A stretch of DNA of 64,000 bases. Origin: Bacteroidota bacterium. Lineage in GTDB: Bacteria > Bacteroidota > Bacteroidia > Palsa-965. Both the position numbers and the translations under genes were made by a program. Where the stretch lies: the NCBI GenBank assembly GCA_016194975.1, contig JACQAM010000022.1, positions 62,001 to 126,000 of the forward strand, in the 5' to 3' direction. Shown here piece by piece: positions 25,752 through 32,893 of the stretch; position 1 is the first letter of the stretch; each line of letters opens with the position of its first letter. Under the pieces are notes generated by a model, which was not told the origin of the DNA, did not search any database, and saw nothing but the letters and a program-made list of their open reading frames with translations.

Positions 25752-26231
25752 ATGACCTGGTTCATCATCGCCGCCGTTGTATTGCTGATCATCATCATTT
25801 CGGCAAACTCATCCGGCAAATCAAGAAAAGAAACGGATGATTTTTATCGCGCGATCGTGCGCGGAGAATTGAAATCGGTTTATGCGAACCGGCATCCCAG
25901 TCCGCTTCCGCAACCTTTCCAGAAAATTGCAGATAAATATAATCAGGAGAATATAAAATTGCTCGACGGGGACGATGAGATCACGGCGCAGAAGATCCGG
26001 AAGCTTCTTATTTCTGCCTGTACGAATGAAAACAGGAACCAGCCCGTGTTTAATAAATTGCTGGAAGAATTATCGCGACGCGGGAAAGAAGTGAAAGCAA
26101 AAGGCGGGCAGCAACTTGTTTCAGCAATTAAACAACGGGTCTCCTATCTCTGCGGCGACGACTATCTTCTTTATCTCTACTACATGGATCGCTTCGACGC
26201 TCCTCATGCGGAGAATGAAAACGGGGAATAA
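25752..26231 (+). CDS. Hypothetical membrane-anchored protein
   Basis: 159 residues. One N-terminal membrane helix (FIIAAVVLLIIIISANS) followed by a soluble helical domain (DDFYRAIVRGELKSVY, ITAQKIRKLLISACT, YLLYLYYMDRF). It has a real Shine-Dalgarno sequence (AAAGGAG about 9 bases before ATG), unusual for the window. No family recognised. It converges on the gene at 26240 with eight bases between the stops. Confidence 0.62.
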   Translation: MTWFIIAAVVLLIIIISANSSGKSRKETDDFYRAIVRGELKSVYANRHPSPLPQPFQKIADKYNQENIKLLDGDDEITAQKIRKLLISACTNENRNQPVFNKLLEELSRRGKEVKAKGGQQLVSAIKQRVSYLCGDDYLLYLYYMDRFDAPHAENENGE

Positions 26232-26239
26232 TATATTGA

Positions 26240-26764
26240 TCAGATGATGTGAAAGGAATCGTAGAACACAGCGAACGAGGGTTGCAAATCTTTCAGCTGA
26301 TCTTTCGGACAGGTTTGAACTGTTATGTATGCATAACGTCCTTTGCGGTACACGAAAATCATCTGCACCATGGTCACACCGTTTTTATCAATGGTATATG
26401 CGCCACCGTAAATATCATCGGCGCCCACCGCAGCGGCATCGGCGCCGGTAATGCTCCGGCTTTCTTCCGACATGAAATTTTTGCTGAAACCCGCAGCAGG
26501 CATAAAACTTTCGAGGTATTCGAGATGTTGTTTTGCTGTTACGCCTTCGTCTAATTTTTTAAGGTTCACATCAAAGATGCCGGTGCCATCGGCATTCGAT
26601 GACCGGAAGGCGGTTTCTCCTTTGTCGAATGATTGCTGATCCCAGCCTGCGGGAATATTGAGCGCGAATCCCGCAACAGAGTCGGCATAAGTTGTAGTTG
26701 TTGTTTGCGCCGTGAGAACGGAGAACGGAGAGAGGAGAATGGAAAAGATCAAAAATTTTTTCAT
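26240..26764 (-). CDS. Secreted PsbP-like protein
   Basis: 174 residues, signal peptide ending LTAQ. The mature part (YADSVAGFALNIPAGWDQ, FDVNLKKLDEGVTAKQHLEYL, TVQTCPKDQLKDLQPSFAVFYDSF) has the pattern of PsbP-like folds: a strand with 'f.l.iP.gW', helices, then a closing strand and helix. In Bacteroidota such proteins are exported with unknown roles. The 18-base sequence at 26786-26803 upstream is repeated before the minus-strand gene at 32672. Confidence 0.62.
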   Translation of the reverse strand: MKKFLIFSILLSPFSVLTAQTTTTTYADSVAGFALNIPAGWDQQSFDKGETAFRSSNADGTGIFDVNLKKLDEGVTAKQHLEYLESFMPAAGFSKNFMSEESRSITGADAAAVGADDIYGGAYTIDKNGVTMVQMIFVYRKGRYAYITVQTCPKDQLKDLQPSFAVFYDSFHII

Positions 26765-26785
26765 GGCGATGAGGGTGTTTGAAAA

Positions 26786-26803
26786 ACTAAAGTAGAAATA
26801 TTC
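26786..26803 (-). promoter_or_regulatory. Shared 18-base promoter-like element
   Basis: Identical to 32690-32707. Minus strand contains TACTTTAG, one base off the -7 consensus, 18-22 bases before the start in both cases. Confidence 0.4.
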
Positions 26804-26880
26804 CGACAGCAGTCAAAAAAAGAGTTCAGTGACGTAAAAGAAAATACTGTGCCAAATTAGCGGAACAGAAATTTCGGAAG

Positions 26881-26910
26881 TTCGTATTAGCTTCGTTTTT
26901 CTTACTTTTG
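26881..26910 (+). promoter_or_regulatory. Promoter of tRNA-Cys (TTCG - 18 - TACTTTTG)
   Basis: TACTTTTG at 26903-26910 is a perfect -7 box 19 bases before the tRNA; TTCG at 26881-26884 fits the -33 box with one mismatch. Confidence 0.5.
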
Positions 26911-26929
26911 ATTCCCTTTTTAATTAAAA

Positions 26930-27000
26930 GGTCCTGTGGCCGAGAGGCTAGGCTCAGCTCTGCAAAAGCTGCTACAGCAGTTCGAATCTGCTCGGGACCT
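26930..27000 (+). tRNA. tRNA-Cys (GCA)
   Basis: 71 bases fold into a cloverleaf: acceptor GGTCCTG/CGGGACC, D stem GCC/GGC, anticodon stem CAGCT/AGCTG with loop CTGCAAA (anticodon GCA), T stem AGCAG/CTGCT with TTCGAAT. The discriminator base is T, as expected for tRNA-Cys. CCA is not encoded. Confidence 0.95.
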
Positions 27001-27032
27001 CTTAAAAAAAGCCGCCAGTAAAAAAGCGGCAG

Positions 27033-27064
27033 TCGGCAGTCAGAAACGATTGCCGATTTTTTTT
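27033..27064 (+). terminator. Terminator after tRNA-Cys
   Basis: TCGGCA (27033-27038) pairs with TGCCGA (27051-27056), followed by eight T. A GCCGC/GCGGC hairpin lies just before it. Confidence 0.75.
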
Positions 27065-27106
27065 GTAAAATTTCTTATCGCATTTATCGAGAAACGATCC
27101 TGATAC

Positions 27107-27649
27107 TCATTTCGCCTGCAACTGACTCAATTCCTGGTCGGCGGTATCGCGGATTTCTACCTCTGCAAAATGCAATTGTTCTTTGAGTGACTGGTAAATT
27201 TTTTCGTAGTCGCCATCACCATCGAAAACAGAAGCATGCACAGGAAATAAAACGGCCGGATCATCATAGGATTTGAAATCTTTCAGCTGATCCATGATTT
27301 GTTTGTAAGAAACCAAAAGCTGATCCAATTCTGATTTTGCAGCAATCATTTTATCGGATGTCATTGGAAAATCATTTTTTATTGCTTCAATATCTGCCGC
27401 CACTTCCTTCGATTCATTATCTACAAATTGCCGCAGTTTGTCTTTATAAATTGTCCCTCCTTGTTGTTCCACCCACATCATCGCATCCACCCACGATTGG
27501 TCGAGTAACTTATTACACTGATTTATTCTTTCAAAATCGGCAAAAGTTGTTTTTTCGAAATGTCCGAGCACTGCATTTTTTTCATTATTCGCCCGGGGAA
27601 CACAGGAAAAAGCAAGGACGATAAATAGCAGTGTAAAATATTTTTTCAT
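27107..27649 (-). CDS. Hypothetical lipoprotein
   Basis: 180 residues with a lipoprotein signal ending in VLAFSC. The mature part is helical (ERINQCNKLLDQSWVDAMMW, SELDQLLVSYKQIMDQL, YEKIYQSLKEQLHFAEVE) and hydrophilic. No family recognised. It starts two bases after the stop of the esterase gene, so the two are probably one transcript. Confidence 0.68.
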   Translation of the reverse strand: MKKYFTLLFIVLAFSCVPRANNEKNAVLGHFEKTTFADFERINQCNKLLDQSWVDAMMWVEQQGGTIYKDKLRQFVDNESKEVAADIEAIKNDFPMTSDKMIAAKSELDQLLVSYKQIMDQLKDFKSYDDPAVLFPVHASVFDGDGDYEKIYQSLKEQLHFAEVEIRDTADQELSQLQAK

Positions 27650-27651
27650 GT

Positions 27652-28968
27652 TTAATGTGTGATGAGGACTTTTAAAGGTACAATTTCACCGGAGGTGTCG
27701 AATGAAACGAAATAAATTCCGGCAGGAAAATTTTCTGTGCGAAGCAAAACCTCACGTGAATGAGCAGGAATAATTACCGAACCCATTTCCTGCCCGAGTT
27801 CATTGGTGAAAAAAAGTTTTCCGTTCATAGGCGTAAAACCTCCGAAACTTATTTTAAGATCATCGTGATTAATTGCCGCAGTCATCGACACGGGCTGCTG
27901 ATCGAAAATGGAAACGTAAGGAGCATTGGCGCAGGAATCAATTCTTCCGACAACAGCATTGGTATAGCTGTAACATGAATTGCACATGATCCGTTTGAAA
28001 AAACAACTCGATCGCTGAACAATAAGTGAATCGGGATAACCGCAATGATTTCCACTTCCGTTGATGATGTTCAATTCAGAACAACCGCCGTTCCGCGTTA
28101 TTGAATTGTGCATTGCCGACGATCCGTATATCGTGTAAAAAACATTTCCCCAGCAACCGAATATGTTTCCGGAATAGATGGGCACTACGCAATCGAATTC
28201 ATCATGAAAACTTATCATCGGAATTTTCATCATCGAAAGCAATGAAGTGTCACCGGGAATGGCGCCGCAATTGTCAATGACGCCGCGTACAGAATATTTT
28301 CCTGCGAATTGATTACCGGAAGTGTCGAGCGCACCGAGAATATTTTCTGCATCGGGAGCAAACGCATTCGCGTCTTCCTGCGTCCACGCAGAGGCGCACA
28401 CTGCCGCGATGGATCCCGCGCTCGGGCCACCGACAAAAAAATGATCGGGATCAACGCCCCAGTAAAATTTATTTTCACTCACGTAACGCATCGCAGCACG
28501 AACGTCCTGCGCGGCTTCATAAGTTGCATCTCTCAGTAAAGAAGAATCTGCTCCGCAGGAATCGGTAATGCTGTTGCCTGTTGTGTTCGGGCAATTCCAC
28601 CCCATTCTATAATCGATAGTAGCGCAAACAAATCCGCGCCGCGCAAATTCTTCGCAATAATAAGTAAGCGTTTGCCGCGATCCGAGTAAAAATCCGCCGC
28701 CGTGTACCATGAGAATGAATGGGCGTGCGGTAAGCGAATCGTCAGTGAAGGAAGGATAAAAAATATCCATCTTCAGCGCTTCTGTATTGCCGGTAGAAAA
28801 ATTTTTCGCGTAACCATAGATCATCCCGGTATCATAACGCAATTGTGATAAACTGAAATAAGGCGATTCTGAAAATCTTCCGTCAATGCAATACTCGTCC
28901 TGCTGCGAAAAAAGAGAAGCGGAGAAAAGTAGAAAATGAATAAAAAAAATGCAAATACGGGTTTTCAC
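27652..28968 (-). CDS. Secreted alpha/beta-hydrolase (carboxylesterase-like) with T9SS sorting domain
   Basis: 438 residues from a GTG start; a -7-like TAATTTTC lies four bases upstream. Signal peptide ends SLFSQ. Esterase marks: HGGGFLLG (oxyanion HGGG), a GxSxG nucleophile in VGGPSAGSIAAV, an acid in ISFHDEFDCVVP, and a His in GNHCGYP. The tail (GKLFFTNELGQEMGS ... GIYFVSFDTSGE ... KVLITH) fits a T9SS domain, although its first strand is atypical. It is likely a surface or secreted ester hydrolase. Substrate unknown. Confidence 0.85.
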   Translation of the reverse strand: MKTRICIFFIHFLLFSASLFSQQDEYCIDGRFSESPYFSLSQLRYDTGMIYGYAKNFSTGNTEALKMDIFYPSFTDDSLTARPFILMVHGGGFLLGSRQTLTYYCEEFARRGFVCATIDYRMGWNCPNTTGNSITDSCGADSSLLRDATYEAAQDVRAAMRYVSENKFYWGVDPDHFFVGGPSAGSIAAVCASAWTQEDANAFAPDAENILGALDTSGNQFAGKYSVRGVIDNCGAIPGDTSLLSMMKIPMISFHDEFDCVVPIYSGNIFGCWGNVFYTIYGSSAMHNSITRNGGCSELNIINGSGNHCGYPDSLIVQRSSCFFKRIMCNSCYSYTNAVVGRIDSCANAPYVSIFDQQPVSMTAAINHDDLKISFGGFTPMNGKLFFTNELGQEMGSVIIPAHSREVLLRTENFPAGIYFVSFDTSGEIVPLKVLITH

Positions 28969-28998
28969 TTATGAAAATTACGAAATGTGCAGTCAACT

Positions 28999-29349
28999 TC
29001 AACCTTCGATCGTAACGGAAACATCATCTACCGCCGCATTCATCGGGGGATTTATTTTTTTCACGGTAACGGAAAATAATTTTACGGCCGGATATTTTTT
29101 CCGCAATGAATTAATTATTCGCTGTGCAGCGTGTTCAATGAGTTTAGAACGAACGGACATTTCTGTTTTTACACATTCATAAACTCCGCAATAGTCAACC
29201 GTATCTTCCAGCGCATCTGTTTTTGCCGCGCGCGCAAGATCCGTTTCAATTTTTACATCCACCAAATATTCTCCGCCGATTTTCGCTTCTTCAGGAAGAC
29301 AACCGTGGTAGGCGTAGAGGCGAATTCCGTTTACGTGAATTGTTCCCAA
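28999..29349 (-). CDS. folB: Dihydroneopterin aldolase
   Basis: About 116 residues from a TTG at 29349 (then GTIHVNGIRLYAYHG); a longer reading to 29391 adds a low-complexity stretch made of TTGAATTTTGAA-like repeats and is not credible. Family marks are YAYHGCLPEEAKIGGEY, the strand VDVKIETDL, the LIEHAAQRI helix, and K in VTVKKINPP. FolB converts 7,8-dihydroneopterin to 6-hydroxymethyl-dihydropterin in folate synthesis; it is cytoplasmic and normally an octamer. It sits between gltX and the esterase gene. Confidence 0.9.
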   Translation of the reverse strand: MGTIHVNGIRLYAYHGCLPEEAKIGGEYLVDVKIETDLARAAKTDALEDTVDYCGVYECVKTEMSVRSKLIEHAAQRIINSLRKKYPAVKLFSVTVKKINPPMNAAVDDVSVTIEG

Positions 29350-29391
29350 TGAAATTTTGAATTTTGAATTGTGAATAAAGAAGCAATTCAA

Positions 29392-29407
29392 TCCCGAAGC
29401 CTCGGGA
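29392..29407. repeat. Short palindromic element TCCCGA...TCGGGA
   Basis: Six-base arms around AGCC, between folB and gltX. Same arms as the 18-base palindromes at 42657, 42737 and 46666. Confidence 0.55.
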
Positions 29408-29420
29408 CAAAACTCGGAAT

Positions 29421-30956
29421 TTATAATTTGTTTAGTGCAGTATTCAATCTTCTGACCACTGTCTCTTTGCCAAGCAACGCCACCATCTCAAATAACACCG
29501 GCCCTCCTCCTGCTCCACTCACGCATACGCGGAAAAGCTGCATCACGCTTCCGGGATTTGTGGAAGTTGCTTCTGCGGTTTTTTTGAATACAGTTTCACA
29601 ATCAACAGCACCCCACGCCGACATATTTGCAAAAGTTTCTTTCACCGCCGCAATGAATTTTTTAGAATCGTCGTTCCAGCGTTTTTTGATCACGCCCTCA
29701 TCATACGCCACCGGATCTTCGAAAAAGAATTTCCCCTGATCGTAGATCTCATGGACGAAATTTATTTTCTCTTTCATCAGATGGCAAACCTCGACAAGAA
29801 ATTTTGAATTTTGAATTTTCAATGTTGAATCTGCGGAAAGTAATTCAGCTAATTCTTCGTCACTGTGTTTGCGCAGATACGATTGATTGAACCACTTCGT
29901 TTTCTCCGCATCGAACTTCGCTCCCGATTTACTAACTCGTTCCAATGAAAAATCGTTGATCAATTCTTCTTTCGAAAATAATTCCTGGTTTCCACTGGGA
30001 TGCCAGCCGAGCAACGCCAGCATATTGATGAACGCTTCGGGAAAATATCCTGCTTCGCGATAACCGGTGAACGATTCCATTTTACCTTCAGCATTTTTCA
30101 GTTCTCCGCTCAATGGAAAAACAGGAAATCCCAAACGATCGCCGTCGCGCTTCGATAATTTTCCATTTCCATCGGGGCGCAACAGCAAAGGCAAATGCGC
30201 GAATTGCGGCATTACATTTTCCCAGCCGAGATAACGATAAAGCAAAACATGCAGCGGCGCCGATGGCAACCATTCTTCTCCGCGAATGACGTGAGAAATT
30301 TTCATGAGGTAATCGTCCACCACATTTGCAAGATGATAAGTAGGCATGCCATCGCTCTTGAAAAGAACTTTATCATCGAGTTGTGAAGAATGCACCACCA
30401 CCCAGCCGCGGATAAGATCATGCAAACGAATTTCTTCGGCGCGCGGAATTTTTATTCTCACCACATAATGTTCACCGGCGTCAATTCTTTTTTTCACTTC
30501 GTCTTCCGAAAGTGTCAATGAATTTTTTAATTCCTGCCGCGTGATCGCGTTGTAAGCAAATTCATGACTCATTTTTTTATAACGTTCGCGCTGCTCATCC
30601 AGTTCTTCCTTCGTATCGAATGCATAATAAGCATGGCCCGCATCAATGAGTTGCTTCGCGTACTGCGCATACACGCCCGCGCTCTTGCGCTCACTCTGGC
30701 GGTAAGGCGCGCACGATCCATCACCGAAACCAATTCCTTCATTCGGCTCAATGCCGCACCATTTCAATGCTTCAATAATATATTCTTCGGCGCCGGGAAC
30801 GAATCTTTCTGTATCGGTATCTTCAATTCTCAGAATGAAATCGCCGTTATTTTTTTTTGCAAAAAGATAATTGTACAATGCCGTGCGCACACCACCCATG
30901 TGAAGAGGGCCCGTTGGACTCGGAGCAAAACGCACGCGAACTTTTTTATTTTCCAT
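29421..30956 (-). CDS. gltX: Glutamyl-tRNA synthetase
   Basis: 511 residues, the normal length. The class I signatures are RFAPSPTGPLHMGGVRTAL (HIGH motif as HMGG) and KLSKRDGD (KMSKS motif as KLSKR). Catalytic region features FILRIEDTDTERFV and AHLPLLL are intact, and the C-terminal helical anticodon-binding region follows. It charges tRNA-Glu. A TATCTTTG box lies five bases upstream of the ATG. It is divergent from the rRNA methyltransferase gene; the shared 130-base gap holds a 16-base inverted repeat. Confidence 0.97.
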   Translation of the reverse strand: MENKKVRVRFAPSPTGPLHMGGVRTALYNYLFAKKNNGDFILRIEDTDTERFVPGAEEYIIEALKWCGIEPNEGIGFGDGSCAPYRQSERKSAGVYAQYAKQLIDAGHAYYAFDTKEELDEQRERYKKMSHEFAYNAITRQELKNSLTLSEDEVKKRIDAGEHYVVRIKIPRAEEIRLHDLIRGWVVVHSSQLDDKVLFKSDGMPTYHLANVVDDYLMKISHVIRGEEWLPSAPLHVLLYRYLGWENVMPQFAHLPLLLRPDGNGKLSKRDGDRLGFPVFPLSGELKNAEGKMESFTGYREAGYFPEAFINMLALLGWHPSGNQELFSKEELINDFSLERVSKSGAKFDAEKTKWFNQSYLRKHSDEELAELLSADSTLKIQNSKFLVEVCHLMKEKINFVHEIYDQGKFFFEDPVAYDEGVIKKRWNDDSKKFIAAVKETFANMSAWGAVDCETVFKKTAEATSTNPGSVMQLFRVCVSGAGGGPVLFEMVALLGKETVVRRLNTALNKL

Positions 30957-30961
30957 AATTG

Positions 30962-30991
30962 CAAAGATACATCTCTGTACTTGGATTCAAA
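30962..30991 (-). promoter_or_regulatory. Promoter of gltX (TTTG - 18 - TATCTTTG)
   Basis: Minus-strand TATCTTTG (30962-30969) and TTTG (30988-30991) with an 18-base spacer; ATG five bases after the box. Confidence 0.65.
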
Positions 30992-31080
30992 GATTCAAAC
31001 CGCTGCGCTATGCAAAGATTATTCAGCGGGAAATAAATTTCAATCTTTGAATCTTTGAATCATTGAATTTTTGAATCTTT
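30984..31080. repeat. 16-base inverted repeat and heptamer-like array between gltX and the methyltransferase gene
   Basis: 30984-30999 is the exact reverse complement of 31046-31061; the right arm belongs to a run of TTGAATC-like units (31041-31080). The left arm includes the gltX -33 box. Confidence 0.6.
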
Positions 31081-31085
31081 ACCAA

Positions 31086-31985
31086 ATGCAACTCCTCTCT
31101 CCTACTCACTGGAAAGATTACGAACTCCTCGACAGCGGCGAATTTGAAAAGCTCGAACGGTTTGGAAAATATATTACCATTCGCCCCGAGCCGCAAGCTG
31201 TTTGGGATAAAACGCTTTCGAATTCAGAATGGGAAAGAACAGCGCACACGAAATTTGTTCCGCGGAGTTCTTCCGCCGGAGAATGGAAGATGCTGAAGAA
31301 AATGCCGGAGCGCTGGAATATTTCCTATGAATTTCCTGATCACAAAAAGATCACACTTCGTCTCGCACTGACATCTTTCAAACACGTTGGCGTTTTTCCC
31401 GAGCAAGCGGTGAACTGGGATTTTATTTATTCGGCTATAAAAAAAATGTGCGCAGACCCTCCCCCACCGGGGGACCGAGGAGGTGAGCTTGGGGCGCCCA
31501 AATTTTTAAATCTTTTCGCGTACACCGGGGGCGCATCACTCGCGGCGCGCGCAGCAGGCGCAGACGTAACGCATGTTGATTCTATAAAGCAAGTGGTGAC
31601 GTGGGCGAATGATAACATGGCACTTTCGAATCTCGATAATATCCGCTGGCTGGTGGAAGACGCGTTGAAATTCGTGAAGAGAGAAATTCGCAGGGGAAAT
31701 AAATATCACGGAATAATTTTAGATCCGCCGGCTTATGGCCATGGCCCCAATGGAGAAAAATGGAAGTTGGAAGAAAATATAAATGAGATGGTGAAGGGTG
31801 TGGTAGAATTGCTCGATGAGAAAGAACATTTTTTAATTCTCAACGCCTACTCGCTCGGATTTTCCGCAATGATCCTCGAGAATTTATTTTCAGGAAGAAA
31901 AGTAGAAACCGGAGAATTATTTTTGAAAGCTAAAAGCGGATCGGTTCTTCCATTGGGAGTTTTCGGAAGGATGGAGAAGATTTAG
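31086..31985 (+). CDS. Class I SAM-dependent rRNA methyltransferase (RlmI-like)
   Basis: 299 residues from MQLLSPTHWKDYELLDSGE; the frame is open five codons more, but the alignment of homologues starts here. SAM motif NLFAYTGGASLAARAAG, acidic VDSIKQ, and the catalytic-type motif LDPPAYGHGP are clear, as in RsmD/RlmI-like enzymes that act on 23S rRNA. Between residues about 124 and 139 a GC-rich Pro/Gly stretch (DPPPPGDRGGELGAPK) is inserted where homologues have a short loop. The exact target base is not certain. Confidence 0.85.
   Translation: MQLLSPTHWKDYELLDSGEFEKLERFGKYITIRPEPQAVWDKTLSNSEWERTAHTKFVPRSSSAGEWKMLKKMPERWNISYEFPDHKKITLRLALTSFKHVGVFPEQAVNWDFIYSAIKKMCADPPPPGDRGGELGAPKFLNLFAYTGGASLAARAAGADVTHVDSIKQVVTWANDNMALSNLDNIRWLVEDALKFVKREIRRGNKYHGIILDPPAYGHGPNGEKWKLEENINEMVKGVVELLDEKEHFLILNAYSLGFSAMILENLFSGRKVETGELFLKAKSGSVLPLGVFGRMEKI
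31460..31474 (+). repeat. GC-rich hairpin inside the methyltransferase gene
   Basis: TCCCCC-ACC-GGGGGA, in frame, in a Pro/Gly insertion of about 45 bases. Confidence 0.5.
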
Positions 31986-31994
31986 AGGAACAAA

Positions 31995-32672
31995 TTATTT
32001 CCCTGTATTTTCTTCTTTGAGAATGTACACTCCATTAACCAACGAATAAGTTCCTTCTTTTTTGTCTGTATCACACAAATTAGAATCATTCTGCAAGTCA
32101 GCATTTTTAATTACGATCGAACCGTTCTTTGTAAATGAAATTTCGCATTTATAATAACAACTTGATTCGGGATTTGGCAGATCATTGATCATTACTTTTT
32201 GTAGCGAGTCATCAAGTGTCGTATCATTTAGTATTTTTTCCGCCGACATAGCAGCAGATTTATCGTAACTCCAGGAAGATTCAAAATACTTCACGTCGAA
32301 AATTTTCTGTTTCGAATCAGGATTCCATATTTGCATAAAAGAAAAACTGTAATTGCCCATTCTATTGTACATCACAAATGTTCTCCTGCAGTCAATAATA
32401 ATTTCAGGATGCCCTATGCCATCCAGTTGTTTTGCTGAAATAATGCACGTGTCAGAATTATATTCATTTTCGTCCTTGTCAATAAATAAACTGTCGACTT
32501 TGCTTTTATGTTTGATGAGTAAATAATAGTTGAACGCCACTTTGACGGCTGTCATTTTCAAAGAATCATTGCGACCAATCAAAACAGAATTATCACGGTT
32601 TTGTCCGTAAGAAATTTGCCGAAGCAAACCAAGCAAAATAACTGTGACAAAAAACAGGCGCTTCAAAGCCAA
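31995..32672 (-). CDS. Hypothetical secreted protein
   Basis: 225 residues from a TTG start with a signal peptide (LFFVTVILLGLLRQISYGQ). The rest is beta-rich (FNYYLLIKHKSKVDSLFIDKD, TFVMYNRMGNYSFSFMQIW, YKCEISFTKNGSIVIKN). No family recognised. It converges on the methyltransferase gene and shares the 18-base upstream element with the 26240 gene. Confidence 0.6.
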   Translation of the reverse strand: MALKRLFFVTVILLGLLRQISYGQNRDNSVLIGRNDSLKMTAVKVAFNYYLLIKHKSKVDSLFIDKDENEYNSDTCIISAKQLDGIGHPEIIIDCRRTFVMYNRMGNYSFSFMQIWNPDSKQKIFDVKYFESSWSYDKSAAMSAEKILNDTTLDDSLQKVMINDLPNPESSCYYKCEISFTKNGSIVIKNADLQNDSNLCDTDKKEGTYSLVNGVYILKEENTGK

Positions 32673-32689
32673 AGTGAATTAAGGATAAC

Positions 32690-32707
32690 ACTAAAGTAGA
32701 AATATTC
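32690..32707 (-). promoter_or_regulatory. Shared 18-base promoter-like element (second copy)
   Basis: Identical to 26786-26803, 18 bases upstream of the TTG start at 32672. Confidence 0.4.
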
Positions 32708-32872
32708 ATTCCGCACTTCGCAAATCCGCACTTCGCCTTTTCGTCCCGAAGCTGTTCGCATTCGCAATTCGATCCCCCGCGAGTATGGAATAGGTGTGCA
32801 GGCTTCATCTTTTTTAACAAGCAACCCCTTCGAATCAGTAACTTTCATACAGGGATTGCGTTATTAATACAC

Positions 32873-32880
32873 TAAATTTG
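32873..32880 (+). promoter_or_regulatory. -7 box TAAATTTG and strong ribosome site before DUF4175
   Basis: Perfect TAnnTTTG 13 bases before ATG; GGAGGAG lies between the box and the start, one of the few strong Shine-Dalgarno sequences here. Confidence 0.5.
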
Positions 32881-32893
32881 TTGGAGGAGTAAC

